In this document: positions 1 to 7,007 of the stretch, piece after piece
Numbering within the stretch: position 1 is the first letter of the stretch
Layout: every line of letters begins with the position of its first letter
Assembly (NCBI GenBank): GCA_024699395.1
Contig: JAILPU010000201.1
Location: 1 to 7,094, forward strand
Origin: Lachnospiraceae bacterium
GTDB taxonomy: Bacteria; Bacillota; Clostridia; Lachnospirales; Lachnospiraceae
Reading direction: 5' to 3'
Length of the DNA: 7,094 nucleotides
Notes under the pieces: generated by a model
Told to the model about the DNA's origin: nothing
Seen by the model: only the letters and a program-made list of their open reading frames with translations
Databases searched by the model: none
Program-made: the position numbers and the translations under genes

Positions 1-3000
1 GTGTTTTGGAGCTTCCCAACACGGTTGATGCATACAGAAAATATATCGATAACCTTGGCGGAAACGGCCAGGGGTATTGTGCTGTGGGCAAGAGCGGTAA
101 TTTCCTTTTCTATAAGAAAACAGATACCCATTCCGAATACAAGCTGGATGCAAACGGCGAGAAGATTCCCAAGACTCTTACCAATGAAGACGGAACTCCC
201 GCAACCGATGAAGAGGGAAATCCCGTTTATCAGACAGACGAATCCGGCAATATAATATATCTTTCAGAGGAAGTGAGCACCACTTCCTATATGCCATGCT
301 ATTTTTCGGATGAAGGATGGCAGGGTCTTACAAACGATGACTATTATTATCTGGACTCTGCAGGAAAGTATCAGCCTGCCACCGATTCTTCGCATATGAG
401 AATTACCAATGCCCAGGTAAGATACGTGGGCAATCAGTACCTCACCACCGGTACCGGTGCCGATGAGGGAGTTTGGAAGATTGCCAACAATGTTGTGGGT
501 GGCAAAAATGATTACGGTATTGTGGATACTCCCGAGAAAGGTATTTTCAGGGGAGGCGTTGCCGGTAACATCGTTACTCTTAAGATTGGTTCCAACCTTT
601 GCGGTATAGGAGATTATGCATTTAACGGCTGTGCCAATATGACAAGCCTCGAGCTTGCCAACGGTCTTGATACCATAGGAAATCATGCTTTTGAGAACTG
701 TATCAACATGAGGACTGTTGAAATAGCTCCCGAGGCAAGACTTACCACAATCGGAGCCTATGCTTTTTATAACTGTGACGCCCTTCAGGATTTCTCCACA
801 CCTGTAATGGTTACCAATATAGGCGACTATGCTTTTGCAGAGTGTAATAAGCTTAAAAATGTATATCTCTGCGGTGTTTCCAAGGATACAAATATGCTTT
901 TGAGTAACCTTGGTCAGTATGTATTTGAAAACTGTCCTTCCTTAAGCTTTGTGGAGTTCCCCGACAATGTGGTTCAGGGTTCGGGAAAAGACGGTTTTGC
1001 CATAAGTCTCTTTAATGGATGTACTGCTCTTGAGCATGTGACATTCCCCAATCCCAAGGCTGATATCGTGGGAAGCGAAGATGAGTTTAACAGATTTATA
1101 AACACTGTTCCCGAGACCTTCTATCTTGAAGGAGTTCCTAACGCTGCCCTTCATGCGACTGCAAGAGAAGCGGGAATAGCTTTCAGATATCTGGGACAGG
1201 ATATATATGAGATAACCAAGGAATATGACAACGGTTCTGCCGTATATCAGGTTAACTCCGCCAATCAGCTGATTAAGTGCGAGCTTAACGGAAATATAAG
1301 TGACATTGAACTTCCCAGAACAATCGGACCATACAATATCAGTACCATCTGGTCCTCATCTTTCCAGAATAAATGCTCCCTTGAAAAGATTACCATCCCC
1401 TCATCCATTCAGGTTATTGAGGCTGATGCTTTCAGAGGATGTCATAATCTTAAGACGGTAATATTTACCGAGCCGGTCAATATTACGTCCATCGGGGCAA
1501 ATGCTTTTAAAACCCAGGATTTCTCCCTTACAAAGCATGATGATGCATGTAAGGATCCGGGAATAACTAAAGAACCTTCACTTGTATTTGTGGGACCTGT
1601 TTCTTATTCCTGCGTTCCCTTTGACTATGCAATGAACGCCGATAACTATATTAATACCGGAACTCAGAATCGTACCTATATAACTTATTATTCCGGATGG
1701 CCTTCCAATCTGGCTGTTAAGTACGATCTTTCCGCCGATAAAAATGAGCTTATCGGATATCCCACATACTATAATCTCACCGGTTATACAATGGATACCT
1801 ATCCTTACATGACTGCGGATTATGTAAATGCTGCTTCCAATGCCGTAAATAAGCTTGCCAACAAGGAAAAGCTTACGGATTATGAGGAGGAAATAATAGA
1901 CGCGGCTCTTAACATTCATCTTCCCGAGGGTATCGAATCCATTAAAAAGGGGCTCTTTACTGAAAATGATGTTATAGACAACCTTCCCGGACAGAAGACT
2001 CTTGTGGCTGACGGACTTTTGAGCGTGGACAATAATGCCTTTAAGGGATGTACCAATTTCAAAGCCATATATCTTAACGGACTCACAACAAGTGTGGGGG
2101 ATTACGTATTTGAGGATTGTTCCAATCTTGAGGAAATGTATCTTCCTTCAAGCCTTAGCCGGATGGGAAAGAGACCTTTTAAGGGCTGCACCAAGCTTAA
2201 GGATGTGGGCTTCCAGGGAAATCCCAATTTCAAATGTGACAATTCCATTATTTTCGGAACAGATGAAAATGGTAACAAGAAGACCATAATCGAGTTCCTC
2301 GAGGGAAGAACCGGCGGATATGTTACAGCCAAAGAGGTGGAAGGTGTTGATGAAATTGCCCCCGAAGCTTTCAGTGAGACAGCGGTATCAAGCGTGGACC
2401 TCAGAGACAGCACAATATCTGAAATTCCTTCATTGGCATTTTCCGATACACAGAAGCTGTTTTCCGTATATCTTCCCGATACATGGAAATCCATCGCTGA
2501 CGATGCTTTTAAAAATTCCGCTCTTAAGTATCTTGAGATACCCGGAATGAACGGATTTATCGGTAATAATGCTTTTTCACCGGATACAATTAACGACGGA
2601 CTTACCTTCTGTTGTGAGGATGATTCTGCGGCATATTACTATGCTGTAGGTAAGGGAATCCCTACAACCACCAAGATTCCCGAGGTATATTACACCGTTA
2701 CTTTCTGGGACTATGACAATTCCCTTCTTGATACTCAGAAGGTGGCTGCGGGGGCTGATGCCGTTGCACCCGAGGTTTCAAGAGAGGGTTATACCCTTAA
2801 GGGATGGGTTCCCGATTATCACGGAGTAAACGGAGACCTTCAGGTTACCGCACAATATGAGGCTATAGATCCCGAGAGCCTTAAGTACACCGTTACTTTC
2901 GTGGATTGGGATGATTCCGTTATAATCACCAGAAAAGTAGCTTCCGGTGAGGCTGCGGAAGCACCTGTTCCTCCCACAAGAGAGGGATATGAATTCACGG

Positions 3001-4325
3001 GATGGAGACCTGAGATAACCAACATAACTGCGGATACCACCGTATATGCTCAGTATACAGAGGCTGACGGAAGATTTACCGTAAGATTCCTCGATTATGA
3101 TTCAACAGTTTTATATACACAGCTTGTGGAGCCCGGTCAGAACGCCATGGAGCCCAAGGATCCCGTGAGAGAGGGATATACCTTTACGGGATGGCTTCCC
3201 AATACCCTCACCAATATCACCAAGGATCTTGATGTATATGCAACCTATGTAAAGGGAAGCGGAACCGATTCCGGAACACCTGCAACGCCGGGACCTTCAG
3301 GCACTTCGTCTGCTACCAATCAGACTCCCGCTCCGAATGGTTCAAGTTCTACAACAAACAATACGCAGACTTCACAAACCCCTTTGGCTACGGGAACAGC
3401 TTCCAATTCCGGATCAAACGGTCAGGGCACACAGGCAAAGAGTGCTGCTTATTATACTCTTACTGTTAAAAACGGAAGCGGATCGGGAAGTTATCTTGCA
3501 GGTACACAGCCTATTATAGTGGCCAACGATCCTGCAACGGGACAGGCTTTCAAGAATTGGACTTCGGATTCCGAAGACTTGAATATGTTAAGCACATCGC
3601 TTTCTGCGACAGCATTTACCATGCCTCAGCACAATGTAACCATTACCGCGAACTATGAAAACAAACCATCATCTAAGTCTTCAAGTTCGGTTTCCAGCAA
3701 TACAGCGGCGCCTTCAACGGTACAGGCACCCAAGAGTACAAAGGTTTCAAGCCGCACAACCGTAGTTATCGATAAGAACGGTTTAAGCAATACGGGAGTG
3801 GTTTCCGCGACGGTAAACGGTTCCTCCGATAATTTCACCATTAAGGTATCAGAGACCGCACAGGCTTCAGAGGCAGCCGTTAAGGCACTTATGTCGGAGT
3901 ATGGGGATATTTCAAATATAAAATATTTCCCTATGGATATAAGCCTTTATGATTCCACGGGAACACAGAAGATAACCGATACAACAGGACTTTCGGTGAG
4001 TATTACTTTGCCTTTGCCCGATTCTCTTGTGACCTATGCCGGCAATAATAAAACTGCGGGAATAGTCAATGACAAGCTGGATAAATTAAAGAGCAGATTT
4101 ACAACTATTTCAGGAGTACCTTGCGTAACATTTACCGCAGAGCATTTTTCACCTTATGTTATCTATGTTGATACAGGTAATCTTAAGAGCAGCGGAACAA
4201 GCATTGATAACACGCCCAGAACCGGTGACGGAGTTCATCCCAAGTGGTTCTTATCATCGGGGCTTGCCTGTCTGTCACTTGTATTCTTCTTGAAAAAAGA
4301 TAAGAGAAGAGCTGCCAAAAGATAA
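1..4325 (+). CDS. Large LRR_5 (BspA-like) surface adhesin with InlB B-repeats and PxTG sorting signal, 5' partial
   Basis: This is the C-terminal part of a very large exported wall protein, probably an adhesin or ligand-binding surface protein. The frame is open to the left edge and begins inside an LRR unit (LELPNTV), so the TTG at 6 is not a real start; residue numbers here count from that TTG. LRR_5 blocks lie at about 185-400, 431-502 and 637-858, with repeated 'IGxxAFxxC' and a following hydrophobic strand. Three InlB B-repeats (Flg_new type) lie at 896-1081, a Ser/Thr/Asn-rich linker at 1083-1148, a divergent InlB-like repeat at 1149-1218 and a second Ser-rich linker to about 1245. A beta-rich domain follows to about 1393, then PRTGD (1404-1408), a hydrophobic segment and the basic tail KKDKRRAAKR. 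The family assignment is firm. The ligand cannot be told from the sequence. The signal peptide and promoter must lie upstream of the window. Confidence 0.93.
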   Translation, partial: VLELPNTVDAYRKYIDNLGGNGQGYCAVGKSGNFLFYKKTDTHSEYKLDANGEKIPKTLTNEDGTPATDEEGNPVYQTDESGNIIYLSEEVSTTSYMPCYFSDEGWQGLTNDDYYYLDSAGKYQPATDSSHMRITNAQVRYVGNQYLTTGTGADEGVWKIANNVVGGKNDYGIVDTPEKGIFRGGVAGNIVTLKIGSNLCGIGDYAFNGCANMTSLELANGLDTIGNHAFENCINMRTVEIAPEARLTTIGAYAFYNCDALQDFSTPVMVTNIGDYAFAECNKLKNVYLCGVSKDTNMLLSNLGQYVFENCPSLSFVEFPDNVVQGSGKDGFAISLFNGCTALEHVTFPNPKADIVGSEDEFNRFINTVPETFYLEGVPNAALHATAREAGIAFRYLGQDIYEITKEYDNGSAVYQVNSANQLIKCELNGNISDIELPRTIGPYNISTIWSSSFQNKCSLEKITIPSSIQVIEADAFRGCHNLKTVIFTEPVNITSIGANAFKTQDFSLTKHDDACKDPGITKEPSLVFVGPVSYSCVPFDYAMNADNYINTGTQNRTYITYYSGWPSNLAVKYDLSADKNELIGYPTYYNLTGYTMDTYPYMTADYVNAASNAVNKLANKEKLTDYEEEIIDAALNIHLPEGIESIKKGLFTENDVIDNLPGQKTLVADGLLSVDNNAFKGCTNFKAIYLNGLTTSVGDYVFEDCSNLEEMYLPSSLSRMGKRPFKGCTKLKDVGFQGNPNFKCDNSIIFGTDENGNKKTIIEFLEGRTGGYVTAKEVEGVDEIAPEAFSETAVSSVDLRDSTISEIPSLAFSDTQKLFSVYLPDTWKSIADDAFKNSALKYLEIPGMNGFIGNNAFSPDTINDGLTFCCEDDSAAYYYAVGKGIPTTTKIPEVYYTVTFWDYDNSLLDTQKVAAGADAVAPEVSREGYTLKGWVPDYHGVNGDLQVTAQYEAIDPESLKYTVTFVDWDDSVIITRKVASGEAAEAPVPPTREGYEFTGWRPEITNITADTTVYAQYTEADGRFTVRFLDYDSTVLYTQLVEPGQNAMEPKDPVREGYTFTGWLPNTLTNITKDLDVYATYVKGSGTDSGTPATPGPSGTSSATNQTPAPNGSSSTTNNTQTSQTPLATGTASNSGSNGQGTQAKSAAYYTLTVKNGSGSGSYLAGTQPIIVANDPATGQAFKNWTSDSEDLNMLSTSLSATAFTMPQHNVTITANYENKPSSKSSSSVSSNTAAPSTVQAPKSTKVSSRTTVVIDKNGLSNTGVVSATVNGSSDNFTIKVSETAQASEAAVKALMSEYGDISNIKYFPMDISLYDSTGTQKITDTTGLSVSITLPLPDSLVTYAGNNKTAGIVNDKLDKLKSRFTTISGVPCVTFTAEHFSPYVIYVDTGNLKSSGTSIDNTPRTGDGVHPKWFLSSGLACLSLVFFLKKDKRRAAKR
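147..260 (+). repeat. Short DxxG-type peptide repeats in an insert between LRR units
   Basis: Within the first gene, an insert of roughly 180 residues separates the LRR unit at the window edge from the LRR block starting near nt 555. It carries four consecutive similar segments: DANGEKI, NEDGTPA, DEEGNPV and DESGNII. They are spaced 8-11 residues apart, each an acidic turn around Gly followed by a short strand. They look like small beta-hairpin repeats. An acidic metal-binding role is possible but is not shown by any complete EF-hand or other known loop. Confidence 0.45.
2691..3248 (+). repeat. Three tandem InlB B-repeats (Listeria-Bacteroides repeat, Flg_new)
   Basis: Three protein repeats lie at nt 2691-2858, 2886-3056 and 3075-3248, a spacing of 65 and 63 codons. 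Each has the pattern [YF]TV.F.D[YW]D.......V..G....P....REGY.[FL].GW.P, then a strand ending in A.Y. The REGY...GW core is the hallmark of the InlB B-repeat, a small beta-grasp-like module that acts as an extracellular spacer or binding domain in Firmicute surface proteins. The repeats differ clearly at DNA level, so they are old duplications rather than recent copies. Confidence 0.92.
3252..3449 (+). other. Ser/Thr/Asn/Gly/Pro-rich linker in the large adhesin
   Basis: About 66 residues dominated by Ser, Thr, Asn, Gly, Gln and Pro, almost without charged residues. The segment separates the third InlB repeat from the divergent repeat. Such stretches are typical flexible, wall-spanning or O-glycosylated stalks. 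Glycosylation here is only a possibility. A second, shorter Ser-rich stretch follows at about 3660-3750. Confidence 0.75.
3450..3659 (+). other. Divergent InlB B-repeat-like domain (Flg_new_2 type)
   Basis: About 70 residues beginning YYTLTVKNGSGSGSYLAGT and ending FTMPQHNVTITANYE. The pattern of TLTV plus a Gly/Ser turn, 'G....V.A', 'F..W' and a closing 'F.MP..NVT.TA.Y' is that of the divergent InlB B-repeat family common next to LRR_5 and Flg_new domains. It is probably another rigid extracellular spacer. Confidence 0.8.
4212..4322 (+). other. Cell-wall sorting signal: TPRTGD, hydrophobic segment, basic tail
   Basis: The last 37 codons encode TPRTGDG, then WFLSSGLACLSLVFFL, then KKDKRRAAKR. 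This three-part layout (PxTG, membrane span, positive tail) is that of sortase substrates. The motif is PxTG-D preceded by Thr rather than LPxTG. It is closer to the (S/P/N)PxTG signals known for clostridial class B-type sortases. By homology, cleavage would be between Thr and Gly. No sortase gene lies in the window, so the partner enzyme is unknown. Confidence 0.8.
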
Positions 4326-4326
4326 A

Positions 4327-4332
4327 AGAGGA
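4327..4332 (+). promoter_or_regulatory. Ribosome binding site for the second LRR gene
   Basis: AGAGGA lies 5 nt before the ATG at 4338, inside the 12-nt gap between the two genes. This fixes the start and supports independent translation from a shared transcript. The gap is too short to hold a separate terminator or promoter. Confidence 0.8.
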
Positions 4333-4337
4333 AAAAT

Positions 4338-4424
4338 ATGAAAAGAATCGGAAGACTAATAGGAATATTTTTCATATTGGCGGCACTTTTGATTGCTCAG
4401 ATACCGGTTAAAAGTGCCGATGCT
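4338..4424 (+). other. Signal peptide of the second LRR protein
   Basis: Residues 1-29: a basic start (KRIGR), about 17 hydrophobic residues (LIGIFFILAALLIAQIP), then VKSADA before SGAQ. ADA fits the A-x-A signal peptidase I rule. No Cys sits at the right place for a lipoprotein lipobox. The exact cleavage point is inferred. Confidence 0.85.
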
Positions 4425-6833
4425 TCCGGTGCTCAGGATTTCAGGACTCAGGGCACGACTCTTGTGGCGTACGTGGGCAATTCCGCCGATGTTCAGGTTC
4501 CCTCGGGAATTGAGGAAATAGGTAAATCGGCTTTTGAAAACAACGATTCCATTAAGAGCGTGACACTTCCCAACACTGTTAAATTCATTAAGTCCTACGC
4601 GTTTTGGGATTGCGATTCCTTGAAAAACGTTACACTGGGTTCGGGTTTGATGGAAGTTGGGGACTGCTCCTTTATGAATTGTACAGGACTGGAATCCATG
4701 ACCCTTCCTTCGAATATAAAGTTTATCGGAGTAAGGGCTTTTGAAAACTGTCCCTTATTGAAAACTCTCTATATTCCTCCCCAGACTGTGAGGATTCATG
4801 AAACCGCATTTGACGGGGATTACAACCTTACACTTTTGTATGAAGAAGGTTCATATGCCGAAAAATATGCTTTGAATTATTATGCAAACCGCGAGGATAA
4901 AGCGGAATATGAAGATTTAAGCGGCATTTTGGGAAGGGATTCCAATAGAGAAAATAACAAAGATTCCGGAAATGAATCCGGCGTGAATGATGGTTCGCAG
5001 ACCGGCAATAACGGCGACGAAAAGGAATCTTCATCTGATGCCGGTAGCTTGAATAATAACTATAGTTTAGATGTTGAGGACGCTCTCGGAACAGATTCCA
5101 ATTCCGAAAGAAGAGAATCGGATAGGGATTCTTCGGATTCAGACAGTGAGACCGACAGTAATTACCACGGCGATAACAAAACTGAAACCGGTTTAGAGAC
5201 CGATAACGGAAACAGAGATGAGACCGGCACGGCAAATGGCGATGAGACGGAAAAGGATTCCGGAAACAGAAACGGTTCTAACGGGAACGCCGACTTAGAT
5301 AATTCTGACGAAAACAATGATGAAAATTCTGACGTAAATAATTCCGGTGACGGAAACACGGATGGAAATTTGCTGGGGCAGGTAAATGTGGTTGCCAATT
5401 CAGCAGTTGTCATTATGGATAATAATGATATGAATGTCTACTCCGGTGCGGGACTTTATCCTAAGCTTGATGAAAATGCCGCAGTAACTTTAACGAGTGA
5501 AGAAAAGAACGACAGCGGCTTGGTGGAAAGCACTCTTCCCTATGAAAAAAGAGTGGCTGAACACGCATATTATATGGATAATTCCATGGAGAGCGTTATA
5601 GTTCCCGATGGAATAGAGGCTTTGGGAGAGTTTTGTTTTGCCAGAAGCGCTCTTAAAAATGCTTTTTTGCCGGATTCTCTTGAAAATATAGAATATGGGG
5701 CATTTTACCACTGTGATGATCTCTATGACATAAAGCTTGGGGACAACATTAAATGTATATCCCCCAAAGCCTTTGATAAAACGGCACTTACCAATGATTT
5801 TTACACTTACTATGAACCGGAAAGCGTGGGAAGAAAGGCGGATTTTCTTATTAAAAATGATTGCCTTCTGGCTTACCGCGGTATAACGGACACAGTGGAG
5901 ATTCCGGAGGGAGTTCGTGTAATTGCGGGTGAAGCTTTTAAGGACCACAGTGAGATTAAATCCATAACCTGTCCCGAGAGCCTTATGTATATCGGAGAAG
6001 GGGCTTTTAGCGGATGCACGGGACTTGGTTTTGTCGATATGGGAGAGAATGTAGTAAGTGTTTTGGACAGAGCTTTTTACGATTGTCCCATTTCAATGGT
6101 GGAAATGGGAACCGGTTTTAACAATATGGGTGTTAATGCCTTTAATCCCAACACTCAGGTTATTACAAAGTCTTCGTATAACAAAACTGTGGAGCCTTCC
6201 ACCAGAAGACTTTCCAACAGTGAATACAGAAATGTTGAGAAGGGTGAGAACTTATCAGAGAGAGTGAAAGTTAAGAATACTCCCGGTTATGCCATCCTTT
6301 CGAAAGCCGTAAACGAGCATACTCTTGATGTGGATAAGCTGGATTCTTCGTATTTTGAGGGGACGTTCTTAGCAAACGGGATGGCGCTTCCCATTAACAA
6401 CATGTGTTATGAACTCAATCTCTTTGATGAATCGGGAATATCCATTGACAGACTTGGTAAAAGCAGGCTCCATCTGGCCCTTCCTTTACAGGAGGGCATT
6501 AACGATCCGGTTTGTTTCTACACCGACGGAGACGGTCAGTTAAAGCAGGCCGGCTGTTTTGTAACTTCTTATAAGGACAAGCCCTTTGTGCAGATGGAAC
6601 TTCCTTACGTATCAAGGATTATCATAGCTGACAAAAGTGGACTTACACCGGCTTCCTCTGAAGAGGAGATAACCGTATCGGAAGAGAACGTTGAAATGCA
6701 GATGTCGGTTTTCCCTGTCGATAAGGAGATTAACCTTAAACTTGGAACAGTTACGGCAAGATGCTTTAAATTCGCCGGAAGCCTTATGTCCTTGTTTATC
6801 GGTCTACTTATGGTCATCCGCAAGAAAGAATGA
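4338..6833 (+). CDS. Secreted, membrane-anchored LRR_5 (BspA-like) surface protein with acidic linker
   Basis: Complete 831-residue protein exposed outside the cell. Its binding partner is unknown. The ATG is supported by an RBS and a signal peptide (MKRIGR, a hydrophobic run, likely cleavage after ADA at 29). LRR_5 block 1 spans about 42-180, with units such as IGKSAFENNDSIKSVTLP. A low-complexity linker at about 199-344 is dominated by Asp, Asn, Ser, Glu, Gly and Thr. LRR_5 block 2 spans about 397-618. A beta-rich terminal region (about 687-768) resembles the matching region of gene 1. The chain ends with a hydrophobic segment (about 812-827) and RKKE. No PxTG motif precedes this segment, so retention as a membrane protein is more likely than sortase attachment. 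It starts 12 nt after gene 1 and precedes a terminator, so it is probably the last gene of that operon. No InlB repeats are present. Placement in the LRR_5 family is firm; the function is not. Confidence 0.93.
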   Translation: MKRIGRLIGIFFILAALLIAQIPVKSADASGAQDFRTQGTTLVAYVGNSADVQVPSGIEEIGKSAFENNDSIKSVTLPNTVKFIKSYAFWDCDSLKNVTLGSGLMEVGDCSFMNCTGLESMTLPSNIKFIGVRAFENCPLLKTLYIPPQTVRIHETAFDGDYNLTLLYEEGSYAEKYALNYYANREDKAEYEDLSGILGRDSNRENNKDSGNESGVNDGSQTGNNGDEKESSSDAGSLNNNYSLDVEDALGTDSNSERRESDRDSSDSDSETDSNYHGDNKTETGLETDNGNRDETGTANGDETEKDSGNRNGSNGNADLDNSDENNDENSDVNNSGDGNTDGNLLGQVNVVANSAVVIMDNNDMNVYSGAGLYPKLDENAAVTLTSEEKNDSGLVESTLPYEKRVAEHAYYMDNSMESVIVPDGIEALGEFCFARSALKNAFLPDSLENIEYGAFYHCDDLYDIKLGDNIKCISPKAFDKTALTNDFYTYYEPESVGRKADFLIKNDCLLAYRGITDTVEIPEGVRVIAGEAFKDHSEIKSITCPESLMYIGEGAFSGCTGLGFVDMGENVVSVLDRAFYDCPISMVEMGTGFNNMGVNAFNPNTQVITKSSYNKTVEPSTRRLSNSEYRNVEKGENLSERVKVKNTPGYAILSKAVNEHTLDVDKLDSSYFEGTFLANGMALPINNMCYELNLFDESGISIDRLGKSRLHLALPLQEGINDPVCFYTDGDGQLKQAGCFVTSYKDKPFVQMELPYVSRIIIADKSGLTPASSEEEITVSEENVEMQMSVFPVDKEINLKLGTVTARCFKFAGSLMSLFIGLLMVIRKKE
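4932..5369 (+). other. Acidic Asp/Asn/Ser/Gly-rich disordered linker between two LRR blocks
   Basis: About 146 residues made largely of D, N, S, E, G and T, with stretches such as DSSDSDSETDSN and NSDENNDENSDVNNSGDGN. It contains very few large hydrophobic residues. It resembles the SD-type stalks of staphylococcal surface proteins in composition but is not a regular dipeptide repeat. It separates the first LRR block from the second. It is probably a flexible, highly charged spacer; calcium binding is possible but unproven. Confidence 0.85.
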
Positions 6834-6879
6834 TCTTACTTAGTTTTTTAAGGATTTTAGTAAAATAACGGATTTGATT

Positions 6880-6918
6880 AAAGGTAACGAAGGATGGAAA
6901 ATCACTCGTTACCTTTTT
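6880..6918 (+). terminator. Rho-independent terminator after the LRR operon
   Basis: A perfect 11-bp inverted repeat, AAAGGTAACGA (6880-6890) and TCGTTACCTTT (6906-6916), is followed by T's so that the right side ends in a run of five T (6914-6918). It begins 46 nt after the stop codon of gene 2. The 15-nt loop is larger than usual and the T tract is short. The A-tract/T-tract symmetry could also allow some termination from the opposite side. Confidence 0.8.
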
Positions 6919-6925
6919 GTGCAGA

Positions 6926-6956
6926 GCACTTAGCGAGGTACTGTCGAGCATAGTGC
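6926..6956 (+). other. Predicted hairpin of half-unit A (copy 2 at 7016-7046)
   Basis: Outer stem GCACT (6926-6930) pairs with AGTGC (6952-6956). A symmetric 2x2 internal loop follows, then GCGAG (6933-6937) faces CGAGC (6945-6949) with two adjacent G-A mismatches flanked by G-C pairs. The terminal loop has 7 nt (6938-6944). Folding was done by eye, and which strand might be transcribed is unknown. Confidence 0.6.
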
Positions 6957-6963
6957 GAGCCAT

Positions 6964-7007
6964 GCAAAATCACTTGGCGAGGTTCTTACGAGCATAGTGA
7001 TGTTTGC
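6964..7007 (+). other. Predicted hairpin of half-unit B (copy 2 begins at 7054)
   Basis: GCAAAATCACT (6964-6974) pairs with AGTGATGTTTGC (6996-7007) as 11 base pairs with one bulged G. Inside are the same 2x2 internal loop, the same GCGAG/CGAGC element with tandem G-A mismatches (6977-6981 and 6989-6993), and a 7-nt loop (6982-6988). This is the same architecture as half-unit A with a longer outer stem. In copy 2 the last bases of the right arm fall outside the window. Confidence 0.6.

Noticed and set aside
6..8. TTG at 6 as the true start of gene 1
   Set aside because: No ribosome binding site fits, there is no signal peptide after it, and the frame is open to the edge in the middle of an LRR strand (VLELPNTV).
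1..255. Forward open frame in frame 1 at the left edge
   Set aside because: It overlaps the LRR frame, which continues for more than 1400 codons. Its product has no recognisable pattern and is a shadow.
264..1919. Reverse-strand open frames opposite gene 1
   Set aside because: They are antisense shadows of LRR codons. They are Ile/Gly/His-rich and lack support from start signals or recognisable motifs.
4326..4337. Promoter or terminator between the two LRR genes
   Set aside because: The gap is only 12 nt and is occupied by the ribosome binding site. No hairpin is visible at the end of gene 1.
4828..5413. Reverse-strand open frames opposite the acidic linker
   Set aside because: They arise because biased Asp/Asn/Ser codons give few stops on the other strand. 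The products are Arg/His/Tyr-rich or Ser/Phe/Pro-rich low-complexity with no domain or RBS.
6836..6863. TTACT/AGTAA inverted repeat just after the gene 2 stop, as a first terminator
   Set aside because: Only 5 AT-rich base pairs with an 18-nt loop and no T-run after it. The strong stem at 6880-6916 explains termination better.
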